A stretch of DNA of 64,000 nucleotides from assembly GCA_903813345.2 (NCBI GenBank), contig CAIIXF020000001.1:31660556-31724555 (forward strand), read 5' to 3'. Within the stretch, counting starts at the first letter, position 1; each line of letters starts with the position of its first letter. Below the pieces are notes generated by a model. The model worked only from the letters and a program-made list of their open reading frames with translations. It was not told the DNA's origin and did no database searches. Shown piece by piece: positions 49,601-61,349 of this stretch. The position numbers and the translations under genes were made by a program. Origin of the DNA: Owenia fusiformis. Lineage: Eukaryota; Annelida; Polychaeta; Sabellida; Oweniidae.

Positions 49601-52600
49601 ACGCGTGGCAAAATTTCCCAGGGGTCTAGAGTGGAAATATTTGTACCAAGAGTCAATTTGTAACTAGAATCTATCAGATGACAGATTTTTGGAAAATTTT
49701 GCAGATTTGGACAACCCTAACCTATAACTTTGTTGAACCTGAAGAAACGTATCAACTTTTTGTTAAATAAACACACACCCACCGGTGTAAAAGCGTAGGT
49801 GGTCCTATCAAATTATGGTCCTAGTCTCTATTGATTTATATAATGGTGACCTGATTACAATTATTTTCCTTATTATTTATACACAATCAGGGCCAGAAAG
49901 GGCCGTTAGGAAAGGGGACCATAATCCCCAGGGGACCATAATTTCTTTCACACCCGGCTTTGTTAGTACTTTGCCTTGGATGTCATACAGTACATTTACA
50001 CTGTGGCATGATGATGAACTTAGAAAATATGTATAGTCATGACAAAATGTTCTTTGTGATATAATATTGTATAGTATCATTCTGATACGTATTACATGTT
50101 TATGTTTAGTGCATAAAATTCATAGCCAGATCAATAATTCGGAGAGAATACGCTGGACGATAGAATATTAAAAACTATAAAAACATTCTTCATAGAATTA
50201 AGCAAATAGTGTTATTATAATTTAAGTAGTAACTGCATATGTTTAAAACCACTCTGTTTAAATACAGGTAAATAAATAAATATGATGCAATAAAAATTGA
50301 AGCTTTCTGTCGAGAGCAATAGTCATCAAAATAGAAAAAACGGAGCGAAAATATTGAAAGATGACCGAGACAATTGAAAAAAAGGACAAAGTACTGGATT
50401 TGACCTAGTTCTTGACCTTTGGCCTAGATAAAAATTTGACACCATTTCTTACCAACTAGATACTGTACCTTAATTGACCATATAATTGTCTTGAATAGAT
50501 ACTTTGTAGTTGTTGAGAAAACGTGACCAGTAAAAGAACAAGAATAAGAATAAACAAAAGAGGCAAAAACAAAGATGTTCCCCTTCACCAATGCAATGCA
50601 ATCATTTTTCACAATGTTTAATGCATTACTTAAGGAATGACCAAACTTGCTGTTATTTTCGCCATTCCCAGGTGTGATGTCACACAATACATGCATATAG
50701 ATTCCTTGAAGCAGATTCAATACAGCACGGTCTTGCCTACAGTATATGGAGAAATAATGAACGTTCATTATTGGATATGCTGCATTCTGATTGGTTTAGA
50801 AATTCAAATAGAGCACGGTCATGTTTGAATATTCTTTATTTTGATATCAATGAGTTATTGAAATGAAAACTGAACTCTCTTAAGATGAGTGTTGACAATG
50901 TTATTTCCCCGTTTAGAAAAACAATTGGTTTCAACTCATTTTGGTCATCCAAATTCAGTATCTTTTAAGTCACTATATCCACTATATTCAACTTCTAAAA
51001 TAATCAACGGAACCATTCGGAATACTTTTATCTTAGAAAGTTAATAAACATAGTTTGGCCAAATGCATAGGTGGGGGACAAAGTGAGTTTTAAAGTATTC
51101 ACCTCCACATAGCCTTGCCCAAGTCGGTCTCTTTTACTTATTTTGATTTCTATTATTAATAATTCAAGATCAGATAAGTAAAAAGATATCGACTTAGGCA
51201 AGGCTAACCTCCACAGGGTAATGAGAGTCTCTTGATGTGGAGTTGTAGTGTGGTGGTCTCATTAATGGAGACCTTGGCCCCTTCCCTCTGGAGGTCCTTT
51301 ATTTTCTGTACCGTTATCCCAAAATGGTGGGACCTATACTTAAATCCCCCGACTTCCTCCCTGAGATATCGTTTATGCACTTTAAGGTCCTGTGTGAGGT
51401 ACCGTCTCATTTCATGTTCTATATAACACGTTCGATTTGATTATCCCCGGTGTTGCAGTAGTAGCACTTAAACATATGTATCATAAGATGCCGTTCAAAA
51501 AAAGAAATAACACATATACATTTCTTTGATTGATTATCAATAGCTAAACATAACCGTTTCGGTTACAAGTGTATTCAAATGCGTGACCGTTGTCGTATTA
51601 TCATCAATTCGTATATGTAACCAAAGCGAGGGATTAAATGGGCGTTCCTGTCATCCTACAAACTATTTCGATTAAAATCACTTGGTTGTCCAGAAAGATA
51701 TTTTGCTTATCCATATTTCGGCCGAAAAGATCTGGATGATTCGTGCTGTATCTCGAGATATCAAGGAAAACGAAAATTCTTACCGATTTCTTCAGCCGGA
51801 ACAGCAGCCATCTTGTTACCAAAACGATTCGTTTTGGTAACCAGCGTAATCGAGCGGATCACCAGTGAGTATAGCGTTTTTTCTTTTACATGTTACTTTT
51901 TGTACATCATTGATTGATCCGCTCTAATCTGCCCTCGGCCGATAATTTATAAATTATTTATGTTGAACATTAGCAAAACAGGATTCCAGATTATATTGTG
52001 TTTCAAACCAGACACTTGGTTTCCTCACAAAATCAAATACAGGATAATAACATATAATTAAAGTTAAAAAGCAACATCTTCACAAACATTTAAATTATCA
52101 ATTTCATGCAATCAGTTATAGTTATACTCCGTATGTATGCTAAACTTAAGACTGGTGTTAAGAATCGACCAAGGCAAACCTATGTAAAATTACACATCGA
52201 TGAACAAAATGTTTTAGAATACAACTCCACGTTTGTAGTCATAGACTCGGCGGGGCGTAGTGGAAGGTGACGGGACGTATTAGTCAAATTTTAAGAGATG
52301 TGTGGATGATTTAGAAACTGCTGCGTTTGATGCCCAAAAATCAAAACGTAGCGATGGAAGGTTGTAATGGGAGTCCATTCTGAAATTATGAGCGAGAATG
52401 GGTAAAAGACTGGCGAGATAACTTGACTTACAGTTGAAAGTTATGAAAATTTGCTTTATCTCGCAGCTGGGGACCAAAACGCCGCTAAAACGAGGTACTT
52501 TGTACACAAAAACAATGTATCGACTGAAAGGTATTTCTGTGAAGCTTTGTACGGAACAAGTTTGAAGAAAAATGGTGAAGTGTGAGACTCACAATCCTTG

Positions 52601-55600
52601 ATTTTCAAACACTGGGTTAGGTTTTAAATTCAAATTAACGGTTTTTCGGGACGGAGTGGTTTCGATACGTCCCGAAGAGATCCTACCGCGTGGTACACAT
52701 ACCTTTTGAAACATGACCTAAATTTAAAGATGACTATGAGCTATCACCATGGGAATCCACCCAATGGTGCCATTTTTTAATAATCGTGATACATTATCAT
52801 CACCTTATAATGGAATCATTTCTTCAAGATAAATGCCCTAGTTTTCAAAGGTAACTGAACAGAGATTAATTCAAGAAAAATATCCTTTTTTTCAAATGTA
52901 AATGTTTGATGTGCATTCGGATGCCATTAATTTACTTTATTTAATCAATATTGATACATTTATGATAAGAATTAATCACTTATTGCATTTTAAAACTTTG
53001 GAATCCACTATACAATAACAAGGGTGATAAAGATTAATGAAGAAACATAAGCATTAAGCCCACTTCAGACCTAGAGCAATGTCTCTTAAATAATATTTAA
53101 ATTGCTCTGAATGATAGAAATGACAAAACATTGTGGTTTCATTAGCCTATGGGATGAATCTGCAAAACCTAAATGATAGAAATAACAAAACATTGTGGTT
53201 TCATCAGCCTATGAAACAAATCTGCAAAACCTTGACATACTTTTATTATGACAGTATGAACCCAACGTTTCTTTGGTTCTACAATCAAAATAAATATCTA
53301 GTATACATGCAGGCCCGTAGCCAGGGGGGGTTCGGGGGGTTCGGACGAACCCCCCCTGGCCAAAATTTCTTTCAAAATCATGGAGTTTTTCACCATTCTG
53401 ACTAATTTTTGAGTGATTTTTGGCCATATTTGCCAAAGTGAACCCCCCCTAGAATTTTTTAGAAAAACGAACCCCCCCTTGGAAAATTCTGGCTACGGGC
53501 CTGACATGTACATATATATGACAAATATATGACAAATTGATAGTTATTAATTCCATGTTAATTTCTCAATAGTGAACCATAATGTATTTTTGATCTAATT
53601 TGATGATAAAATCAATTATCTTATGGTTAAAGTTAATAGATTTCTAACACAAAGGCTGGTATCAAAAAATTTGTCCGCTGTGAAGGAGCATGTTATTTTT
53701 CATAAAAAGACTAAGAAAACCACAAAATTTATTTTTAACTCATGCTTTTCATTATACCAAAGAAAATTACTTACTCCATGCAATTCTTTTGAAAAGCATT
53801 CCTTGTTCATAGATTTTCCCTACAGAGGGGTATTCCATCGGACAGGTTTTACTGTATATCAATTCATTACGTAGGTGATCGTTCAGTCACCCACCTATCA
53901 CATTGAAGTGACAAATGCGGGATATATGATATGCTGTAGTTACAAGCTCTTAGACTTTTACCTGCGTGCATGTCATTAATAGGATACACATACACATTAC
54001 TTTAATTGAAATATATATAGAAAAACTATCTAATTCCCATTGCAATTTGAGATTGGCTTTTTCTCAAATGTACTTCCTGTGTCATTCTCATGTTTACCAT
54101 TTATTTTAAAAAATACTTTGGTCAAGGAAGTGGCTTTACAATTGAGCAATCTGTCTGCATGGAGTGTTTAAGGACTACACAGAATGATGCCATTTTCTTG
54201 TTTTTCTATTCTAATGAAAACATATATCATCTTTGATTTTCAATAACTTCCATTTGATCAGATCAGATATATTAATTCCTTTATTAAAATATAGAATGAG
54301 GATTGTAAAATTGAAACATTTGCATTCTTTTTGAATATTGTGTCCAACATTTTACAGTCTCTTTTCTTTACTGCCACTTTAACTTCATTGGATGACAAAA
54401 TCATTTATTCAATGTGGTTAGACTACGAGTGTTACAGCTGTGAAAGAAGGAGGAGGGGTGAGAACTCATCAACTTTGAGGCAAACTGCTTTACTTAAAGT
54501 TTCATATTGCCCTGCTCAGTTGAAATAGACCTTATCTGAATCTAAATTAATGATGAATTAATTTTTCCAATTAATTTTTCCAGGAAAATTCTTCCACAAC
54601 AGACTTGTAACATTCATGCAAAGGTAAGATCAATAGATCATTCCCCACTCTATACTCTACATGTGTGCTTCACAGAATAAGTGCGTGTAGAAATAATTTG
54701 AATCTCCATGGCAACTCTTCATATACAAAATTAAAATGTACATGAACATGCAAAGGTGTGATATTAAAAATATTTATCAACTTTGAAATGTTGATATAAA
54801 TTTGATATCCCATGGGCTACATATTCTCTGTGCATTATTGTTTCATTCTTTGCATCATTGTTATGCCACAAAAATAGCAAGTCAATATTATGATTTTTGT
54901 TCCAGTGGTCCTGTGAGTGCACATGTACTGGCCAGGCAGGATGCTATCAGTCATTGGAGGAAGATAATGGGACCAACTAAAGTATTCAGGTACATACTAG
55001 GGATTTTAAGATTAGCATAAATAGCCAATCTACGCATACCTACATGTATACTAGTTTGTTATTGCACTAAGCGGTATTTTACCTAAGTTACAATGTTTGC
55101 AATCCATAATTACATGTATTTTTATGAATCAATTTTTGTAAATCCTGCTTGTACTCAGTTGATTATGTTTATTGTACACTTTTATATTTGTAAAGATTAT
55201 TATTAATTCACAAAATATGTATTTTTTCAGAACAATATTCAAAGAACCGAATTCTATCCGAGGACAGTATGGTTTGACAGACACTAGGAACTGTGCACAT
55301 GGCTCTGGTGAGAGGCCTCCTCAGGGCAAGGGTCAACATAAAATGTGTTGTTTTATAAAAGTAGTTTCATTAGGCATATTATGGGTATATATTGAACATG
55401 TTATGGCTTACTTGTTGTTTCAAAGGACCAGGTGTTGTATGACTTGTATGGGAAGTGATTTTAGACGGTCATATCTTTCCCCATGAGTACTTTCTGGCCA
55501 TAAATACAGTTGTTTGTATTAAAACAATATGTTTTCTTTCAAGTGAAGTCCCCATAATGATAAAAATATCAATCAAACAATTTGAAAAATTATGAATAGG

Positions 55601-57160
55601 GACCCCATGTCAACAATTTATTCGAAATGTTGAAACTATTTACTTAAAATATGATCTTCTTTTTCTGATTTTTATTGCATGAAAAGATTATTCTACAAGA
55701 GGTCTAAAACTTCTTCAAAAGTAGAATAGTATTAAAAGTCTAGTTTTGAATATATCAATTTTCGATGACCAAAGTTATGCTGGAAACAATGGATGTAATG
55801 GCATGAATTTTCATATGGGAAAATAACATGGGATGTGTGGTTTTTAAGTGCATTTCAATACCCATCCCCTTTCCAGAAATTATGAAATATAGTGCAGTGC
55901 AGAAGAAACGTTTCATATGTTTAAATTGAGAAAAACAAGATCCTCATTTTTTTAGAAAATAAGCCTAACAATTTTTTAAAGAACGACAAGTTGGGGTCCT
56001 AATCCATGATTCTTCAGAGTTGGATTGATATTTTATTATTATTTGATATTTTATTATTTATTATCATGGGGACTTCACTTGAAAGAAAACATAATTTTTT
56101 GAAAGATGTGACTGTCCACGATCACTTGCCATACTACACCTGGCCCTTTCAAATAAGAGAGGGGAGTCCAGAGATTACTTTTGTAAAACAAGATATTTTG
56201 ACAGGCCCATGAATTTAATATAAGATTTTACAATACACATTGAAACATTTTTCCACCTGATTAAGAGGTTTGACTTAAAATGGAATATACTTGAATTAAC
56301 AGCAATTAATGAACACAAACAATGATGATCATTCAGAGAACGATAATTATAAATAATTTAACAATCACTAAGCACTTAGTAGCATAAAATGATTTCACAT
56401 CAATTTTGTTTAACAACTCTTTGGTAATACTGTAACTCTTGTAAAATATTCACCAATTGTTTCATTAATTGTATCATTGTGCGCTAACAAGGAGTAAACA
56501 TAGACTTCTTGAATTAAAATGAAAAAAACATATACTTACCAAGACATGCGAATCTGTTACCATACACTGTCGAGTAGGTGGGTGTGGTGTGACATCTTTT
56601 AGACATATTTGTGTGTTATCCTACAAGTGATGTCTGGGACTATGTCTACTTCGCTATATTGTATAGGAAACACCTCCTGAAGTGAATGCTTAAAAATGTC
56701 ACTGTGAGATGAAACACATTCTAAAACATACAATTTCTTTTTCCAGATTCTCCAATATCAGCTGCCAAAGAAATTCAAATATTCTTTCCAGACTTTTCCA
56801 TAGATGAATGGTACAGGAGCAAAGGACATCTATTCACAAGAGACAATGTTGTATTTGATGAACAGTCTCAGGCACATGTCTTGCTAAAAGACATCAACTC
56901 TTCAAGAGTGCAATATATAACAAATCCTATAACAAACATTGGCAACGTCAAAGGATTCAGTTTCAATAAAGAGGACAGTTGATGATGAAAATCAAATGTT
57001 GAAAATGCTACTACTTGAATTTTCCATGATCTAATGTGACAGAAATTGCCTTCTATTCTTCCAAAGAAGACAATTCTACTTTACTTTACTTTAAGTACTT
57101 ATGATGATGCTATCTGAAATGTCAATTTCATGATGAAAAACTATCTAGTGAACAATAAAG
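43614..57160 (+). CDS. NME6: Nucleoside diphosphate kinase 6 (complete gene)
   Basis: Six coding exons (43614-43682, 47490-47592, 54584-54623, 54906-54989, 55231-55307, 56747-56982) join with matching phases to 202 aa, aligning along its length with vertebrate NME6. NDP kinases move the gamma phosphate between nucleoside triphosphates and diphosphates through a phospho-histidine; NME6 is the divergent group II, mitochondria-associated member. Visible are LAILKPD (K12), FYRDHKGKFFHNRLVTFM, the SGP...MGPT block, IRG (R109) and the active site NCAHGSD with N119 and H122, so the catalytic core looks intact. The C-terminal tail is about 20 residues longer than human and less similar. AATAAA at 57154-57159 lies 172 nt after the stop. 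Confidence 0.96.
44637..44895. mobile_element. Short inverted-repeat MITE (CACTGGTGGATCC family), copy 1
   Basis: Left CACTGGTGGATCCAG, right (inverted) CACTGGCAGATTTGG. The body is rich in GGCCCA/TGGGCC and AAAAGGCCC words. Same family as 47604-47844. Confidence 0.6.
45620..47120 (+). repeat. Dispersed repeat, interrupted copy
   Basis: Colinear with 25140-25660 but split by the 840-bp element at 45710-46549. Confidence 0.7.
45710..46549. mobile_element. Chapaev-like MITE with 4-bp duplication
   Basis: Ends CAGAGGCGTAGCTAG and (inverted) CAGTGGCGTAGCTACG, flanked by CTAA on both sides (45706-45709, 46550-46553). CAGTGGCG termini with 4-bp duplications fit Chapaev/CMC-type elements. It splits a dispersed repeat whose uninterrupted relative is at about 25250-25280. 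Confidence 0.75.
47490..47592 (+). CDS. NME6: NME6 exon 2
   Basis: Acceptor AATTTTAG; CIKNTILRNNFFIVRSQTVI and on to EEFYRDHK; donor AAAG/GTAACC, phase 1. An inverted-repeat element begins about 11 bp into the following intron. Confidence 0.95.
47604..47844. mobile_element. Short inverted-repeat MITE (CACTGGTGGATCC family), copy 2
   Basis: Left CACTGGGGATCTGGGG; right CCCAGATCCGCCCCTG. The body is full of GGCCCAAAA-type words in both orientations like 44637-44895. Begins about 11 bp after the NME6 exon 2 donor. Confidence 0.6.
49100..51100. other. Interior of element D, no gene recognised
   Basis: A stretch at about 49945-50000 (minus) could encode VNVLYDIQGKVLTKPGVKEI after a CCACAG acceptor, but there is no other support. 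Confidence 0.3.
51110..51206. mobile_element. 97-bp palindromic MITE, copy 2
   Basis: Same ends (TAGCCTTGCCCAAGTCGGT) as 20810-20899. Flanked by exact 9-bp repeats ACCTCCACA (51101-51109 and 51207-51215). Confidence 0.8.
51209..51811 (-). pseudogene. Exon-like two-part coding fragment inside element D
   Basis: 51784-51811 reads as a first exon: AAG-ATG, MAAVPAEEI, a split codon and a GTAAGA donor. 51209-51418 follows a TATATAG acceptor in matching phase and encodes about 69 residues, EHEMRRYLTQDLKVHKRYLR and onward through GITVQKIKDLQREG to LPCG, with unbiased composition and no stop. I do not recognise the family; it looks helical and charged. A nested MITE (51110-51206) with its duplication touches the 3' edge of the second segment, breaking whatever followed. 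It is probably a host gene fragment carried by the transposon, but a small real gene cannot be excluded. Confidence 0.3.
53310..53503. mobile_element. 194-bp MITE with CAGGCCCGTAGCCAG termini
   Basis: Perfect terminal inverted repeats CAGGCCCGTAGCCAG, flanked by ACATG on both sides (53305-53309 and 53504-53508). GGGGGGTTCG and CGAACCCCCC words recur inside. Confidence 0.75.
54584..54623 (+). CDS. NME6: NME6 exon 3 (40 nt)
   Basis: Acceptor TTTTTCCAG, donor CAAAG/GTAAGA. Encodes GKFFHNRLVTFMQ and the first part of a Ser codon. Preceded by a 7-kb intron. Confidence 0.94.
54906..54989 (+). CDS. NME6: NME6 exon 4
   Basis: Acceptor GTTCCAG, donor CAG/GTACAT. Encodes SGPVSAHVLARQDAISHWRK and IMGPTKVF, the nucleotide-binding segment with the conserved Thr. 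Confidence 0.96.
55231..55307 (+). CDS. NME6: NME6 exon 5 (active site)
   Basis: Acceptor TTTTTTCAG, donor CTG/GTGAGA. Encodes NSIRGQYGLTDTRNCAHGS, containing the phospho-accepting His. Confidence 0.97.
56747..56982 (+). CDS. NME6: NME6 exon 6 and stop
   Basis: Acceptor TTTTTCCAG. Completes Asp of HGSD, then SPISAAKEIQIFFPDFSIDE W and a divergent tail; TGA at 56980-56982. Confidence 0.95.
57154..57159 (+). terminator. NME6 poly(A) signal
   Basis: AATAAA in context GAACAATAAAGAATATTGC, 172 nt after the NME6 stop codon, followed by T/G-rich sequence. Confidence 0.75.
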
Positions 57161-57282
57161 AATATTGCTCTGTTTGACTTCTCAGATATGATACATTTTT
57201 CATCTTTTACCATTTACAAAATTATATCTGACGCTATACTATTGATATACATATAAACAAACACTTGTCTTATGTTTTGTAT

Positions 57283-60200
57283 TTTATTGGGTTTTCACAT
57301 AGCTACATACAATTTTATTCCACTATGCTCCCACTCATGTGATATTCCACAGGTAAAACAACAAGGTTTACACATGAATATTAAGATCTGAAATGCTACA
57401 ACAGTGCATATTTCTGGTTATACATGTGTTTAAGCATTGCTATATACTAGGTTAGAAATACTCATATTCCCATTGGGTCTTTATAGGCTATGTTATATTT
57501 AAGGCAACATTCATAACAGTCTGGTACCCAGCCCCAAGAAAACTTGACCAATTAGGCTACCTGCCTGAATTGAGAATCATTTCAATTTGAGGCATTTCTT
57601 TGCTCTGTGTGCTAGACTGTTGAAATGTTCTTTTGATGAACATATAAGTTTTATAAGGATAGTAGACAATAGTAAACAGTATTATGTTAACAATCACATG
57701 AAACGATGGGTCACAGTATGTTTTGATATACCTTTCAACAGCAGATTACTTCATTATATTCAAAACATGTAAAGTGTCACACTGTCTACTCTAAACCCAT
57801 AAAATAATCCAACATTGAAGAGACACATTTCAACACTTAATTTTTCATGATTAAAAAACATTTAAAAGTTTCAAAACAGTTACATCTAAAATATATGTTC
57901 TTCAATAATTTAATATTTTTTATCTAAAATATTTAAAAAACCATTAAATGTAACGTTTTTAAAAAGTATATTATGTACCGAAAATCTTTGTCAAAGTTAA
58001 AATGGTTTTCATGAATTGAAGCCTCACATGGGGAGCGTTGTCAAATATACACATTCAACATAAATGTATCTATATTATTTGCACACTTCAAATTATGAGA
58101 CAATATTTTGGCAAATACATTGTTCTTCTTACCTCAGTTATAATGGGATAGACAAACTATTTCCCTTGGTTTTAATGTGATAACTATAGTTATCAACAAA
58201 AGCAGCAGCCAGGGTGACTAATAGCATGCATGGATTACTAGTATTGTAAAATGTGCATTTATTGTACAATGCAATATTATAAGTTAGGTTTACACATTAT
58301 AATTTAGAAATAATGATATACATTACAAGCTATATTATTAATTGAAATTATTAACTAAATATGATTTTCTGAACTGAAAAATGATATAACTGCAAACAAA
58401 TGTCAATGACAAAAGTGTTTCCCTGCATGCGATTGGTCACCTTGGTCTGCTGCTCCTAAGTTACATATATATTAATCATGGTTAAAATGATGCCACCATT
58501 CATAATATATCCACTGTGACTTACATCAAGTATAACATGCAAAATATTCTATTCCAATATGGTATTATATTACACTATACACACATTATATGTAAAAAAT
58601 TCATTATTACATACATTATATACAGATATTCAACACGAGTATAGCACCAACTATTATTTACATATTATACACACTGTCTGAAATGACTGAAAATGACATA
58701 AAAAATGAATGTATGATTTTTAATCTGTTGATATTTAATGAATATATACAAAATGATTAAATGCAGTTTTAATGAATGAGTGTAAATTCAAAATTTCTAA
58801 TGATAATGAAAAATATTGATCATAATTGTAATTGTGATATTATGCTTGTTGCATCAATGAAAATACAATTTTATGTACAACATTTACAACTAATTATTAA
58901 GCTATTGTTAACCTGGGGCCAGTTTCTCAATGGAATTATGATGTCTTTAAAGATGTTGCCATGGCACCCATCAAACATCTAATACCACAGCAAATCTTGT
59001 GCCAACTGAACTAATGTACACACGAGGGATTACACAATGTTACCATTGCCATGTCTTGTGCGAATTGCATTTAATTATGGTGCCAAATACCATGGCAACA
59101 TTCTGAGCCAATAATGAATTTGATGATATTACCATGGCAACATCCTGCTAGACAAATGATTTCCACAAATTGTAAATGATTAACAGGCCCCTAAAAGATG
59201 AGTATTGTGCTACTGGGTTGCGGCATGCACCTTGTCATATACTACAAAAGTTAGCAGTGAATTCTGCAGGTTCCTAAAGTACACCAACCATCAAGAAGGT
59301 CCCATAATGGTGATTGATTATATATAGCTAGGCAACCATTAGAGCAACTATTTCAAGAAAATTCTTCAAAGATGCTTTAACGAATGGGCCATGCCATAGT
59401 TTATATGGTTACACTAGTCAAGCATCTTGCTTCTTGTACCACATCTCTACATAAGGTACAATACAAGGCATTGAACCAAACTAGCTCATCTGCTGTTACA
59501 TATAGGAACCTACAGGTGGGTTATAAGCAGGAGTGTGTCAACATGACCACAGAAAAGCTAAATGAGCCAGTCCAGCACACAGCCCCAAGAAAATGTGACC
59601 ATCTCAGCAAATGACACTGAAGCCTGCCTTATTTAAGCCATTCTCTGAGGTTGTGCATCAGACTGCTGATTCAGAAAACTACTATAAGTACTTACAAAAT
59701 GTCTACTGTACATAACAACATTTAAAAAATAATATTTTAGAGGCCATGCTCTAAGCACAAATTTTAACATTAATTTTACAATTTGCCAAATTGTGACTGT
59801 ATATGTTAGCTGACATTAATCCTATGAACAATAATTCAACACCTGATTGTTTTTTCAATAAGGACAAATGTCAGACAAAATATGGTAGTTTGAAAAAGTT
59901 TGTATCCTACATAAAAGTTTGTCCTAGAATTCAACATGTGGTATAAAATATTTTGTACATAAAGCACTGTACATGGTACAATAACACTGATCAAAAACAT
60001 TATGTCCACATCACTTTATACATTCCCTGTCTTATTTCTATGGTCCAAATTGCATGAAAATCATCCTAAAACTGCTGTGCACATTTATAAGTATATGGTT
60101 TGTTAAAATGGTAAATATCTATTAAAACTGTTATTAAAACACTTCCTAGCAGCTAGTCATGCAGGCATGCAAGCTGGCGTTTATTCTAAGGCATCTACAG

Positions 60201-61349
60201 AGTGAGCCCAGTGTAACACTTTATCTTGGTTTGGTTAACTGTCTGTATCTACCAGGTGGTATTTCCTTTTATTTGTGTATCAATTAATACTCATAATGGG
60301 TTTCATTTCATTAGTGATTATGAGGGAACCAAAATATAATGTTTCACTTTTAGGATCACCCTGTAATGCCTGTATGTACTATTCAACTCTGGCCAGTGAT
60401 ACATTAAATATCCTGTTCATTATGCAAAAATAGCAGTATAATATAAGTTTGTATATCAGTATACATATAATAAACATATTCATGTATATCACAATTGAGG
60501 CAACAAAACATATGCACAACACATTAAGAGAGCCCTCCTTTAGTTATCTAGCACCAGGCTAGCAAATGCATGGTTCTATCATGGGACTTCTAGAGCTCTA
60601 GAGAGTACTAAAAAGGACATATTTCTCAAAAGTGGACTTCCAATTAGAAAGTATACGATCCACATTAATAGAGTAAATGAAATATGGAACTACAGTATAT
60701 TCTTTGCAAAAGCACAAATGTACACAAGAAAAAATCTAGCTTGGAGTTGTATGCCTCAATAAGTTTTTTACCTTTTAGGTAATATTCACAGTTATGCACA
60801 TTTTGATCACTTTCAGTGCATAAAGTACATTATGTCCTTAATGTTGTCCTATACAGTTCTTCAGTATGGAGAGCTGGGTCCACTATTTGCTCACAGTAAT
60901 AAAGTATTTCACCTACCAGCAGTTTAATTATCACATGTTTTTACAATACATTTAACAGTTTATGTTACATATCAGTATGTAACCCACTTTACAATGTACA
61001 TCTCACATCACATCCACACAACATTCAATATTGAACACATTTTGAATATCTTCACTGCTTAATCATCTTGATTTTCCATTTATTGCATAGATTTGCTGCC
61101 TAGCAATATGGAATGTTTGTTTACACTCACTAGGCAACAGTTGCTAGGATCACCCATGTGATGACACCTATGATTGATTGGAAGAAGCTTTAATACTGTT
61201 CATAATTTGTTCTGATGAATTGCTCCTTGAGTCGTTTTACATGCTCATTTTGAATAAGTCCCTGTTGAGACGACTTTTCCTTATTGGCACCTTGGGTCAG
61301 CTGATTGGTCAATTAAATGATGATGTCATAAACCATCGATGGATGGATA
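57283..61349 (-). other. Possible long 3' UTR of the semaphorin-5-like gene
   Basis: Minus AATAAA at 57283-57288, followed by GT-rich sequence, is a plausible poly(A) signal. Between it and the semaphorin stop codon there is no coding exon and, unlike the rest of the window, I see no inverted-repeat elements. The NME6 poly(A) signal lies just beyond, at 57154, so the two genes would converge tail to tail. This is inference. Confidence 0.4.

Larger units (their letters stand above)
48587..52692. mobile_element. 4.1-kb transposon with 0.5-kb terminal inverted repeats, CAC termini, 5-bp TSD (element D)
   Basis: Ends CACGCGGTAGTATCTCTTCG and (inverted) CACGCGGTAGGATCTCTTCG are flanked by GTACA (48582-48586 and 52693-52697). 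The inverted repeats run about 500 bp (48587-49090 and 52190-52692) with few mismatches, suggesting recent activity. It lies in NME6 intron 2. The interior has no recognisable transposase but holds two exon-like segments on the minus strand (51784-51811 and 51209-51418) and a nested 97-bp MITE. Shares arm sequence with the 398-bp element at 17695. Confidence 0.85.

Noticed and set aside
52280-52507. 75-aa minus frame nearly identical to the plus frame at 48772
   Set aside because: Both are readings of the two inverted arms of element D; identity reflects the repeat, not a gene.
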